50,252 bases of DNA from CAYQQU01 sp964419545 (GTDB taxonomy: Bacteria; Bacteroidota; Bacteroidia; Chitinophagales; Saprospiraceae): the NCBI GenBank assembly GCA_964419545.1, contig CAYQQU010000043.1, forward strand, positions 1-50,252. Direction: 5' to 3'. Below, in pieces: positions 31,909 to 40,328 of the stretch (position 1 is the first letter of the stretch; each line of letters opens with the position of its first letter). Made by a program: the position numbers and the translations under genes. The notes under the pieces are model-generated. The model saw only the letters and a program-made list of their open reading frames with translations. It made no database searches and had not been told where the DNA came from.

Positions 31909-32604
31909 CTACCAGGCAATTTCCCGTTTATCCCGGAAAAATTTGCCGGTATGCGCGAGGCCGGGCTCCGCGGCCAGCCAGACGGGCGTTTCGGCGCCTT
32001 TTTCAACCGGGCGGTTCGCCCCGCTGCCGCCCATATCGGTGCGCACCCAGCCGGGGCAGACGGCGTTGACGGTGACGCCCCGGCTGCGCAGGGCATGCGC
32101 CAGCTGCACGGTAATGGCGTTCATCGCCGTTTTGGAAATACTGTACACCGGCGCCCAGCTGCCCATGCCCTGGCAGATCGCTCCGGCTCCGCTCGACACA
32201 TTGACTACCCGGCTGCCGGATACCAGCAGCGGAACGAAAGTGCGGGTAACGAACAGGGCGCCCAGGGCGTTGATGCGGATCGTGTCTTCAATTTGCTGCG
32301 CGGCCATAGACAGGAGGTCATCGCCCCGATCGAGCAAGACAGCCGCGTTATTGATCAGCACGTCCAGGCGGTCGGTCTGCCGCTTGACTTCCCGAAAAGC
32401 CGCGGCGATACTTTCCCCGTCCCCGACGTCCATTTGCACGAAAGAAACGCGGAGGCCCGCTTCCGCGAGCTGTCGGTGGGCGTGTTGGCCCCGTTCGGCG
32501 CTGCGTGCGCTGAGAAAAACGCGGTATCCTTCTTGGCCCAGCCGGCGGGCGACCTCGAAGCCGATGCCTTTATTGGCGCCGGTGATGAGCGCTGTTTTTT
32601 CCAT
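31909..32604 (-). CDS. Short-chain dehydrogenase/reductase (carbonyl-reductase-like)
   Basis: The 231-residue Rossmann protein has the cofactor motif TGANKGIGFE (Gly-rich), the DVLINNAAVL segment, the catalytic Ser in NVSSGAGAI and the YSISK catalytic Tyr/Lys. The residues following the second strand (SARSAERG) favour NADPH. This is the classical SDR layout; carbonyl reductases of this size are the closest general type, but substrate is undetermined. The gene starts 21 bp after the stop of the metalloprotease gene on the same strand, so both may be one transcript. Confidence 0.9.
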   Translation of the reverse strand: MEKTALITGANKGIGFEVARRLGQEGYRVFLSARSAERGQHAHRQLAEAGLRVSFVQMDVGDGESIAAAFREVKRQTDRLDVLINNAAVLLDRGDDLLSMAAQQIEDTIRINALGALFVTRTFVPLLVSGSRVVNVSSGAGAICQGMGSWAPVYSISKTAMNAITVQLAHALRSRGVTVNAVCPGWVRTDMGGSGANRPVEKGAETPVWLAAEPGLAHTGKFFRDKREIAW

Positions 32605-32625
32605 AGTCTCGAATTTTGATCCAGC

Positions 32626-33879
32626 TCACGGTTTCGGCGCAATCGGATGGCGGACGTTCTCGACGGCGGGCGCGCCGATATAGATCAGCCGGCCTTCGTG
32701 CTTTCCTTCCCGTTGCAGTTCGATGCCCTCCCATTCGTCGCCGCAGTCGTTGTGCACCTGGCAGTTGTCGAGCACCAGGGTAGCGCCGGGTTTTACGGTT
32801 ATTTTGGCGTTGCGGGGCAGAGAAACGCGGCAGCGGACGGTCAGGTGCGCATCGCGTTCCAGGGTGAGATGGCCTTCCAGATCTTTGGCGCCGTTCCACG
32901 TAACGGTATCGCGGATAAAGACGTGGCCCTCCTCTTTCAATTCGCACCAGGTCGGGACCAGGAATTTGCGCTGGCGGGACAAGATGTTGGCCATGCGTTG
33001 GTGTACTTTCCCGATCTGGCAGGGCGTCCAGGCGCCCTGGCTGTTGTTGTAGTCCATGAGGTTGTTGGAAGCCAGGCTGTCGCAGGGCGGAGGCCCGTAC
33101 TGATCCCAGCAGCCGGGGTGGCGGGGCGTATCGTCGCAGCCGTCGTTGAAGGCCCAGGTATGGCCCAGCCCGAAAATATGGCCGACCTCGTGGTTGAACA
33201 GTCCTTTGAAAGTCCAGAAAGGGCTTTTGTTTTCGTAGACGCCCGACAGTTTGATCGCCTTTCCGAGCGCTACGCCCACGCCGTAGGCGTTGTAGGTCGG
33301 CGAAGCGATGCTGTCGGGGTGGTGGGGCATGATGAAAATATTCAGCACGGAGTCCAACTGTACGCCGTATTTCTCGATGACGCGGCGGTCGAAGAGGTTG
33401 GCGTTTTGGCCTTTGTGAACGTAGTAGTAGAGTTCGTCATCGAAATGGCTGTATACGCCTTTCTCACCCGGTCGGCCGGTGAGCACGTATTGGTAGCGCG
33501 GCGGCAGCACCGGCGTATCGTTGCCGGGGGGCAACAGCATCTTTTTGTTGCGGCCGATGGTCTCATTGGCGGTCTGCACCATTCCCCAGGCGAATTTTTC
33601 CGCTTCGCGCCCGTAGTAGTTGCTCGAACTGTCGGAGGAGTTCATAAAATGCACGTTGAGCCGGATGTATTTCACCGGCGTAGCGGCCAGGTTATTGGTA
33701 TCGGGTGCGTAGGCGAGGGGATCGCGGCAGTCGTTCCTTCGTTTGTTAAAGGATTCGGACTGGTCGGAGTCCGGCTTCAGAACGAGGTCTTCGAAAGTAG
33801 CGAAGCGGGAAGTCAGCTGAGGCGTACATCCCCACAGGACGAAGCACAGGCACCAGCAGAGCGAAGCGATACGGTTCAT
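32626..33879 (-). CDS. Metzincin-type zinc metalloprotease lipoprotein
   Basis: The 417-residue protein has a lipoprotein signal (start at 33879, MNRIASLCWCLCFVLWGC). The catalytic zinc motif is NHEVGHIFGLGHTW (HExxHxxGxxH), followed by a Met-turn-like LMDYNNSQG. These are the marks of metzincins (pappalysin/archaelysin-like). After the catalytic domain come short beta-helical repeats (HLTLERDAHLTVRCRV, RNAKITVKPGATLVLDNCQV, WEGIELQ), typical of the beta-helix found after such proteases; the protein ends shortly after, without a T9SS tail. It would act on proteins from the outer membrane or periplasmic side. The 63-bp upstream extension of the frame is rejected because the lipobox fits the internal start. 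Confidence 0.85.
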   Translation of the reverse strand: MNRIASLCWCLCFVLWGCTPQLTSRFATFEDLVLKPDSDQSESFNKRRNDCRDPLAYAPDTNNLAATPVKYIRLNVHFMNSSDSSSNYYGREAEKFAWGMVQTANETIGRNKKMLLPPGNDTPVLPPRYQYVLTGRPGEKGVYSHFDDELYYYVHKGQNANLFDRRVIEKYGVQLDSVLNIFIMPHHPDSIASPTYNAYGVGVALGKAIKLSGVYENKSPFWTFKGLFNHEVGHIFGLGHTWAFNDGCDDTPRHPGCWDQYGPPPCDSLASNNLMDYNNSQGAWTPCQIGKVHQRMANILSRQRKFLVPTWCELKEEGHVFIRDTVTWNGAKDLEGHLTLERDAHLTVRCRVSLPRNAKITVKPGATLVLDNCQVHNDCGDEWEGIELQREGKHEGRLIYIGAPAVENVRHPIAPKP

Positions 33880-33973
33880 TTTGCGGAAATTGGGTCGATC
33901 AAAGGAATAGCCAAAAATAACGCAAAAATCGGCGATCGCCACATCTTTGCGACAAGATCAGGCGCGGATGGCG

Positions 33974-34807
33974 TCACCACGAACCGCCGGCGCCGCCGCC
34001 GCCGAAGTCACCGCCGCCGAAACCGCCGAAGCCGCCGCCGTCAAATCCGCCGAAGCCACCGCCGCCGCCGGAGCCGCCGCCGCCCCAGCCGCCGAAGCTC
34101 CCGGGTCCGGGCAAGAAGATCCAGCCGCCGCCGCGCCGCCAGCCGCGCCGCCGGTCGTCGTAGCGTCCGCCGCCGTAATAGCCGCCGTCATCGTCATCAC
34201 CGCCGAATCTGGAGAGGATGATGATCACGATCACCAGGAAGATCACGATACCCATAAAGGGGAAGCCGCGCCTGGAGCGTTTATCTTGCTGCTGTTGTTG
34301 TCCGGGAACGCCCTCGCCCTCGTATTCTCCCCGTCCCAGATCCATGATGGTGCTGGTCGCCCGGTCGAGCCCCTCGTAGTATTTGCCCTCCCGGAAGCTG
34401 GGGATGATGATCTGTTCGATGATGCGCTTGGAGAGTGCGTCGGGCAGGAAGCCTTCGGCGCCGTAGCCCGTTTGGATGCGCACCTCGCGGTCTTCCGTAG
34501 CGACGTAGATCAGTACGCCGTTGTCATTTTCTCCGCCGCCGATGCCCCAGGCGCGCGCCAGGCGGTTCGAATAGTCGAAGGCGTCTTCTCCCTGCAGGGA
34601 GGTTTCCGTGACGATGGCGATCTGAGTAGACGTTTCGTTGGCGTAGCGGTTGAGCTTGACGGTGAGCCTAACTTCTTCGTTGCGCCCGAGGATATCGGCG
34701 AAGTCGTTGACCAGCCGGTCGGTTTTAGCCGGCAGTTGTTTTTGCGCCGCCAGGGGGGTAGCCAGGAAGAGGAGAGAACAAAGGGACCAGAAAAAAATAT
34801 GTTTCAT
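33974..34807 (-). CDS. TPM-domain protein with signal peptide and Gly-rich tail
   Basis: The 277-residue protein has a signal peptide (about 1-21, LFLATPLAAQ), then a TPM domain (about 22-160, with LVNDFADILGRNEE, TQIAIVTETSL, WGIGGGENDNGVLIYVATEDREVRIQTGYG). One membrane segment follows (about 183-202, FMGIVIFLVIVIIILS), and then an Asp/Tyr/Arg stretch and a low-complexity Gly-rich tail (repeated GGGGG and FGG). The TPM domain (formerly DUF477) is linked to photosystem II repair in plants and to LemA in bacteria, and its activity is not settled. The gene lies 45 bp after a second TPM gene and downstream of lemA, an operon layout known in many bacteria. Base composition of the tail is strongly skewed. 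Confidence 0.85.
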   Translation of the reverse strand: MKHIFFWSLCSLLFLATPLAAQKQLPAKTDRLVNDFADILGRNEEVRLTVKLNRYANETSTQIAIVTETSLQGEDAFDYSNRLARAWGIGGGENDNGVLIYVATEDREVRIQTGYGAEGFLPDALSKRIIEQIIIPSFREGKYYEGLDRATSTIMDLGRGEYEGEGVPGQQQQQDKRSRRGFPFMGIVIFLVIVIIILSRFGGDDDDGGYYGGGRYDDRRRGWRRGGGWIFLPGPGSFGGWGGGGSGGGGGFGGFDGGGFGGFGGGDFGGGGAGGSW

Positions 34808-34852
34808 GAATGATCGGTATAGGTACAAAATATTCGGATCGCCGGGCCCGGG

Positions 34853-35281
34853 TCAGCTGTAGGAGATGTCGTCCGGCAGTTCGTTGACATCGTCGTCCTG
34901 ATAAGGAAAAAATTCCCTGAGTTTTTCGCCGACCTGTTCGACGGCCAGGCAGATACCTTCGCAGAACTCGCCCCTTCGGAAGTAGGCCTGCATGAGGTCG
35001 CGTTCCTCCTTCCAAAAATCGGGGCCGGTCACCTGATCGATGCCTTCGTCGCCAATGATGGCGAATTCTTTTCTTTTGACGGAAAGCAGAATCAGGACGC
35101 CGTTGCGGGCTTCGGTTTTGTGCATGCCCAGCTTGCGGAACAAGCGGGCCGCTTCCTCCAGGATATTGCGTTTGCTGTCGTTGTCGAGGTGCACCCGAAT
35201 TTCTCCCGAAGTATTATTTTCGGCCGCCTGGATGGCTTCGATGATGCGTTTTTCTTCGTCGGGTTTAAAAAATTTTATCAT
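34853..35281 (-). CDS. TPM-domain protein without signal peptide
   Basis: The 142-residue protein is a compact TPM domain with the family segments EKRIIEAIQAAENNTSGEIRVHLDN, ARNGVLILLSVKRKEFAIIGDEGI and REFFPYQDDDVNELPDD. It has no signal peptide or membrane segment, unlike its paralogue next door, and so should stay cytoplasmic or be held by partners. It lies between lemA (79 bp upstream) and the secreted TPM gene (45 bp downstream), which supports a three-gene transcript. Biochemical function is unknown. Confidence 0.85.
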   Translation of the reverse strand: MIKFFKPDEEKRIIEAIQAAENNTSGEIRVHLDNDSKRNILEEAARLFRKLGMHKTEARNGVLILLSVKRKEFAIIGDEGIDQVTGPDFWKEERDLMQAYFRRGEFCEGICLAVEQVGEKLREFFPYQDDDVNELPDDISYS

Positions 35282-35360
35282 AGCAAATCAACCGTATGGG
35301 GCCGCCCGGCGGCAGGGATGCGATCCGTGCGCGCCGGGATGCGGCCTTTTGACATTTTGC

Positions 35361-35948
35361 TCAGAATTCGACTTTCGGCGCGTCCTGAGCGCTGGCTTCC
35401 GCCTCGAACTGGGCTTTCTGGTCAAAACCGAAGATGCCGGCAAACAGGGCGCCCGGCATTTTGCGCACCTTTTTATTGTAGGCCGTAACCACGTCGTTGA
35501 ACTTGTCGCGTTCCACTTTGATGCGGTTTTCGGTGCCTTCCAGCTGTGCCTGCAGCTCCAGGAAGCTCTGATTGGCTTTCAGTTCCGGGTAGCGTTCCGC
35601 GACGACCAGCAGGCGCCCCAGGGAAGAGGACAGGCCCGACTGGGCTTGCTGGAAGTTCTTGAGCTGTTCGGGCGTGATGTTGGCCGGATCGATGTTGACG
35701 CTGGTCGCTTTGGCGCGGGCCTCCACGACGTTCGTAAGTGTCTCCTTTTCGAAATTCGCCACGCCTTTGACCGTATTGACCAGGTTCGGGATCAGGTCGG
35801 CGCGACGCTGGTAAGCGCTTTGCACCTTACCCCAGGCATTTTCGACATCTTCCTCCATATCGACGAAGGAATTGTAGTTGTTGCAGCCGGCCATGAAGAC
35901 GATCAAGCCCACGCCGACGAGCACCAGAGCAGTAACCAGTGATCTCAT
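35361..35948 (-). CDS. lemA: LemA family protein
   Basis: The 195-residue protein begins with a membrane segment (about 7-22, LVTALVLVGVGLIVFMAGC; the Cys at 22 could be a lipobox). It continues with the LemA signature NNYNSFVDMEEDVENAWGKVQSAYQRRADLIPNLVNTVKG. The rest is a long antiparallel helical bundle with SSSLGRLLVVAERYPELKANQSFLELQAQLEGTENRI, then YNKKVRKMPGALFAG. LemA proteins are anchored in the membrane with most of the protein outside, and family function is unclear. Two TPM-domain genes follow, a common pairing. Confidence 0.92.
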   Translation of the reverse strand: MRSLVTALVLVGVGLIVFMAGCNNYNSFVDMEEDVENAWGKVQSAYQRRADLIPNLVNTVKGVANFEKETLTNVVEARAKATSVNIDPANITPEQLKNFQQAQSGLSSSLGRLLVVAERYPELKANQSFLELQAQLEGTENRIKVERDKFNDVVTAYNKKVRKMPGALFAGIFGFDQKAQFEAEASAQDAPKVEF

Positions 35949-36052
35949 CAGTAGTATTGTTTTGTTTTGATTATAAAAGCTTTAGTCAATAATTAGTTGC
36001 ATTTTTTCGGTCAACGGCCCGCTTTCAACGACGGAAGCGCTGCAGGGGTCGC

Positions 36053-37150
36053 CTACCCGTCGGAAGTATCGTTTCGCAGAAAATAGTCGAGCAATTGCTC
36101 CGCGCCGCGAAAAGAGGATTGCCGCCCGGCGAGCACTGCCGCTTCTATTTCCGACAGGTGCGCCTGCACGGCCGGATGTTCGTAGAACAACCGTCGCAGG
36201 CGGTGATCTATGGTTTCCCGCAGCCAGAAACGGGCCTGTTCCCGCCGCTGCCGGTGGAAATAACCGTTCTCGATGGTAAAACGCTGAAAGTCGAGGGCCA
36301 GTTGCCAGACCTCGTCGATTCCCATGCCGGACAGCGCGGAACAAATGACGACCTGCGGTTGCCAGCGGCTTTCTTTCGGCGGTAGCAGATGCAGGGCGTT
36401 GCGGTATTCCTGCCGGGCGCGTTTAGCCGGCTGCAGACGCTCCTCATCGGCTTTATTGACGGCGATGAGGTCGGCCATTTCCACGATCCCCCGCTTGATG
36501 CCCTGCAGCTCGTCGCCGGCCCCGGGTAAGAGCAGCAGCAGGAAAAAGTCGACCATGGAATGAACGGCCACTTCCGACTGTCCTACTCCGACGGTTTCCA
36601 CGATGACGGCGCCGTAGCCGGCCGCTTCACACAGCAGGATGGTCTCCCGCGTTTTGCGGGCTACGCCGCCCAGCGAATCGCCCGCCGGCGACGGGCGGAT
36701 AAAAGCCTGCTCACTGGCCGCCAGTTTGGGCATCCGGGTCTTGTCGCCCAGGATGCTGCCGCGGCTCACCTGGCTGGTGGGATCGATGGTCAGTACGGCC
36801 ACCTTCCGCCCCTCCCCGATCAGTTGCCGGCCGAAAGCCTCGATGAAGGTGCTTTTCCCCACGCCGGGCGTCCCGGTAATGCCGATGCGCAAAGACTCGA
36901 CGCGGTGCGGCAGACAAGCTTCGATCACCTGCTGCCCCAGGGCCTGATGCTCGGGACGCGTGCTCTCGATCAAGGTGATGGCCCGGCTCAGCACCACCCG
37001 GTCGCCACCGCGAATACCGGCCACGTAATCGGAAACCGACAATTGGCGGCGGCTCATTCGCCTGGGCAGCTGCGGGTTGAGGCTTCCGGGCGAAGTCTTC
37101 CCCGGTTTTACTTTGGGCTGGGTCCGGTCGGAAGGATGGGATTTGGACAT
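36053..37150 (-). CDS. meaB: Methylmalonyl-CoA mutase-associated GTPase MeaB
   Basis: The 365-residue protein has the G3E-type GTPase motifs: Walker A GTPGVGKST, the switch VIVETVGVGQSE, and NKAD for guanine specificity. It matches MeaB/ArgK, the chaperone that loads and protects the adenosylcobalamin-dependent methylmalonyl-CoA mutase. Residues 120-185 (LTIDPTSQVSRGSILGDKTRM and FIRPSPAGDSLGGVARKT) are typical. No mutase subunit gene is nearby in this window. The first ~40 residues are a basic, Pro/Ser/Arg-rich extension that is probably unstructured. Confidence 0.93.
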   Translation of the reverse strand: MSKSHPSDRTQPKVKPGKTSPGSLNPQLPRRMSRRQLSVSDYVAGIRGGDRVVLSRAITLIESTRPEHQALGQQVIEACLPHRVESLRIGITGTPGVGKSTFIEAFGRQLIGEGRKVAVLTIDPTSQVSRGSILGDKTRMPKLAASEQAFIRPSPAGDSLGGVARKTRETILLCEAAGYGAVIVETVGVGQSEVAVHSMVDFFLLLLLPGAGDELQGIKRGIVEMADLIAVNKADEERLQPAKRARQEYRNALHLLPPKESRWQPQVVICSALSGMGIDEVWQLALDFQRFTIENGYFHRQRREQARFWLRETIDHRLRRLFYEHPAVQAHLSEIEAAVLAGRQSSFRGAEQLLDYFLRNDTSDG

Positions 37151-37552
37151 GAGCGATTAATGGCGTTTCACAATTGTTAAAATCTTTAAGAAGCGCGGCG
37201 CCTAGTTTTAACACCTCAACAAATAAATTGATAATCAAACAATTAGAAGAAAAACAAAATTAACAATTTTCGTCCGAAAAGCTAAACTTTCTTTAAACCG
37301 ACGGCCGGATTTGATTCATCCGCCCAGTGGTCCTTTCTTTGTTCTTGTCGGCCAGTCGAGCTTTTGGAACGCCAAAACTTGCCGGCGCTCCAGCCGCCTG
37401 CCTGTTCCGTTTCCCGAGGTAATCCCAGATAAAATAAGGCCAGGCGCGCCCCGGCCGAATGAAAACTTTTTTTCGACCTTTTAGGGGTAATTCCCTTTTC
37501 GCAGGTATAGAAGAGAGAAAGCAATTTTGTCAATTAAAAAAGTTTTGGACGT
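37151..37552. other. Intergenic region upstream of meaB and the EGF-like lipoprotein gene
   Basis: The first half (37190-37270) is AT-rich and probably holds the meaB promoter. The rest is GC-rich with no credible gene. A minus-strand frame at 37282-37533 has a rough composition and is discounted. No clear terminator or consensus promoter was found for the rightward gene. Confidence 0.4.
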
Positions 37553-38188
37553 ATGAAAAATTGGCACGTACTCTCTCTGTTTTTCTGCTCGCTCTTCTTC
37601 TATGCCTGCGACTCCCCGGAAGATGCTTGTGTGGGGGTCTACTGCAACCAAAACGGATTCTGCGAAGACGGATCCTGCGTTTGCGAAAAGGGCTGGACCG
37701 GTCCCTTTTGCGATCAGGAAGACCTCCCCGACACGATTTACCTGGAACGACTGGTTTTTACCAACGTCCCGCATGTGCGCGGCAGCCGCACCCCACTCGA
37801 TCCGGAAAACGGCCCGGACCTCTACCTGGTTACGGAGAACGTCTACGGACAGGCGGGGTCGGAAAAAATTACCTGGCCCACTGAATACCCCAATGCCGAC
37901 AGCACCGGTACTTATGTATTCGAATTCCCCGGCGGACTGGCCATCCCCAACTTGCTGTGGTTCACGCTGTACGACAAAGACGGCGGCCCCGACGACGAAA
38001 ACGAATACGACGACCGGGTGCCGGTCTGCCATTCGGAGGTCTACCCACGCGGATTGCTGTACGATGAAGGCATTAAAGGAGAATATGTCTTTGATCTGGT
38101 CACTACCCTGGTGATCAACAACGAAACGGGCGAGATCTGGCGCCCCCGGCAGGCTACAGTGACCATGCACATCGACTGGGGCAGGTAG
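37553..38188 (+). CDS. Lipoprotein with EGF-like domain
   Basis: The 211-residue protein has a lipoprotein signal with lipobox FYAC (Cys19). A short EGF-like module follows (about residues 26-53), in which six cysteines are spaced as CVGVYCNQNGFCEDGSC then CEKGWTGPFC, the classical EGF ending. The rest (about 60-211) is a beta-rich domain with no recognisable motif; DGGPDDENEYDD is strongly acidic and could bind Ca2+. It is probably surface-exposed and interacts with protein or glycan; nothing more specific can be said. The divergent neighbour is meaB and the next gene is a CHU_C protein. Confidence 0.8.
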   Translation: MKNWHVLSLFFCSLFFYACDSPEDACVGVYCNQNGFCEDGSCVCEKGWTGPFCDQEDLPDTIYLERLVFTNVPHVRGSRTPLDPENGPDLYLVTENVYGQAGSEKITWPTEYPNADSTGTYVFEFPGGLAIPNLLWFTLYDKDGGPDDENEYDDRVPVCHSEVYPRGLLYDEGIKGEYVFDLVTTLVINNETGEIWRPRQATVTMHIDWGR

Positions 38189-38419
38189 CCCCTTCCGACG
38201 CCTTTCTTCAGCAAAGGACTTTCCGAACGCTCCGGCCTTCGCCAAATGCCCCAAAAAGCCTCTTTTCCTTCATACGCGCCCGCCCCCTTCCTCGTTCGCA
38301 AAACGCGATAATGTAAAGAGGCAGTCAGAAGAAAACAGAAAAAAACTTCTAATTTGTGGATCAGTTCACTGTTTATCCTATCCGGCTACATTGAAAATCC
38401 GCAAATAAACAAAGCTCCG

Positions 38420-40273
38420 GTGACAAAAGAACTTTACCTGCTGGCTCTATTGATCGGAACAGCCCTTGGTCTTCCCGCCCAGATCTGCGATGGCAACCTC
38501 GGTGAGAATATCTTTGCCGAGGGCGATTTCGGTTCCGGGGCGGCCAACATTCTCGCCACCGACCCACAGATCGCTCCGGGATATCTCTACACCACTATCC
38601 CTCCCCCTAATGACGGCTGGTACCTGCTGACCAATGACATGACGCAATGGGCCAATAACTTCAATTGGCTGGAAATTTCGGATAATAGCGACGATCCCGA
38701 CGGCTATATGATGGTGGTCAACGCCAGCTATACGCCCGGTCTTTTTTACGAACAGGAGGTGACCGGGTTGTGTGAAAATACCGAATACGTGTTCTCGGCC
38801 GACGTGTACAACCTGATCCCTCCCGGCAGCAACCTCATTCGTCCCAACGTTTCTTTCCTGATCGACGGAGAGGAAGTGTACAGCTCCGGAGATATCCCGG
38901 AGAACCGACAGTGGAACACTTACGGCTTCACTTTTTCCACCAATCCGGGACAAACTACTGTCACCCTTTCGCTGCGCAATAACGCGCCCGGCGGAACAGG
39001 TAACGACCTGGCGCTCGACAACATCACTTTCCGGCCGTGCGGGCCGGAAGCGTTGATCCTGCCCATGACCATCGCAAACATCTGCGAGGACGGATCGCCC
39101 ATCGATCTGGAAGCCACCATTCTGGGCGATCAATACGACACGACCTACGTGCAGTGGCAGCAAAGTTTCAATGAAGGCCTCACCTGGTCGGATATCGAGG
39201 GCGAAACAGGCGCCGTTTACACCCATACCAACCTGTCCGCCGGATTTTACTTCTACCGCTACCTGCTGTCCAACAACCCTCAGAACTTACAGAACGCCAA
39301 ATGCCGGGTCGTTTCCAACATCAAGGTCGTACACGTGGCGCCCAAGTTTTACGATATCGCCGATACGCTCTGCGCCGGGCTGAGCTACTCGTTCGGGGGC
39401 GCCGACCTCAAGGAGACCGGCGTTTATGTGGACAGCCTGATCTCCTCCATCGGCTGCGACAGCATCGTTACCCTCGACCTGACCATCGTTCCGGACGCCG
39501 GCATCATCGCCGACTTTTCCTACGAAGGCCCCAGGTGTTCCTACACCACCGACGGATACATCGCGCTCGACACCATCCGCAACGGCGCCCCGCCTTACGC
39601 CGTCTTTTTTGAAGGCGAACTGCTGCCCGGCGCTGCAAGCGTCAGCGACCTCAACAGCGGCGACTATTCCTTTCGGATCGAAGACCGCTTCGGTTGTGAT
39701 CTCGATACCACGATCAACCTCATCAGCCAGGCCCCTTTCACCCTGGACCTGGGGACGAACCAGGTACTGGAACTGGGCGAAACCATGACTATCCGACCGG
39801 TGACCAACCTGCCGGCGATCGCCTACGACTGGTCGCCGCCCGGACTGATCGATTGCACAATGGATTGCTCCGTAGTGGAATGGACGCCGGCCCAGTCGGT
39901 CTCCTTATCCCTTACCGTGACTTCCGAGCAAGCGTGCTTAGCCACCGATTCCATTTTCGTCGAAGTGATCAAAACGAGAAACATCTACATCCCCAACGCT
40001 TTTTCGCCCAACTTCGACGGCGTCAACGATTATTTTACCATCTACGGCAGGGCGTCGGCTATTCAGCAGATCGATCAACTGGCGGTTTACGACCGCTGGG
40101 GCGGGCTCGTCTACGAAGGCAAAGGGCTGACGCCCGGCGCGCCGCTGACCGGCTGGGACGGCAGCGCAGGAGGAGCACCCCTGCCGGCGGGAGTCTATAC
40201 CTACGTGGCGAGGGTGCGCTTCCTGGACGAGGTAGTGGTGGCGTATATCGGGGCCGTCAGTCTTGTGAGGTGA
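38420..40273 (+). CDS. Secreted protein with CHU_C (type B T9SS) sorting domain
   Basis: The 617-residue protein has a signal peptide (LYLLALLIGTALGLPAQ). A carbohydrate-binding-like beta-sandwich follows (about 24-210, with FAEGDFGSG, DNITFRPC), then an Ig-like region, and one GCDS unit of the kind repeated in the first protein of this window (SSIGCDSIVTLDLTIV). The C-terminal ~95 residues (IPNAFSPNFDGVNDYF ... VYDRWGGLVYEG ... TYVARVRFLDEVVVAYIG) are a gliding-motility-associated type B sorting domain. The frame opens at a TTG at 38354, but a GTG at 38420 gives a perfect signal peptide and is preferred; no ATG is available near the start. A -7-like TAATTTG (38350-38356) lies upstream. Confidence 0.85.
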   Translation: MTKELYLLALLIGTALGLPAQICDGNLGENIFAEGDFGSGAANILATDPQIAPGYLYTTIPPPNDGWYLLTNDMTQWANNFNWLEISDNSDDPDGYMMVVNASYTPGLFYEQEVTGLCENTEYVFSADVYNLIPPGSNLIRPNVSFLIDGEEVYSSGDIPENRQWNTYGFTFSTNPGQTTVTLSLRNNAPGGTGNDLALDNITFRPCGPEALILPMTIANICEDGSPIDLEATILGDQYDTTYVQWQQSFNEGLTWSDIEGETGAVYTHTNLSAGFYFYRYLLSNNPQNLQNAKCRVVSNIKVVHVAPKFYDIADTLCAGLSYSFGGADLKETGVYVDSLISSIGCDSIVTLDLTIVPDAGIIADFSYEGPRCSYTTDGYIALDTIRNGAPPYAVFFEGELLPGAASVSDLNSGDYSFRIEDRFGCDLDTTINLISQAPFTLDLGTNQVLELGETMTIRPVTNLPAIAYDWSPPGLIDCTMDCSVVEWTPAQSVSLSLTVTSEQACLATDSIFVEVIKTRNIYIPNAFSPNFDGVNDYFTIYGRASAIQQIDQLAVYDRWGGLVYEGKGLTPGAPLTGWDGSAGGAPLPAGVYTYVARVRFLDEVVVAYIGAVSLVR

Positions 40274-40328
40274 ATCCGGAATCCCCCCGATTCGAAAAAA
40301 CGGAAGAACAGCAGAACTGAAGCCCGGG

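Noticed and set aside
32647..34221. 524-codon open frame, and a poly-Ala/Arg frame near 33958-34200
   Set aside because: Antisense to the metalloprotease and TPM genes; the repetitive composition is a mirror of the Gly-rich TPM tail.
37282..37533. 83-codon frame on the minus strand
   Set aside because: It has no start signal or recognisable composition and lies in an intergenic gap with mixed base content.
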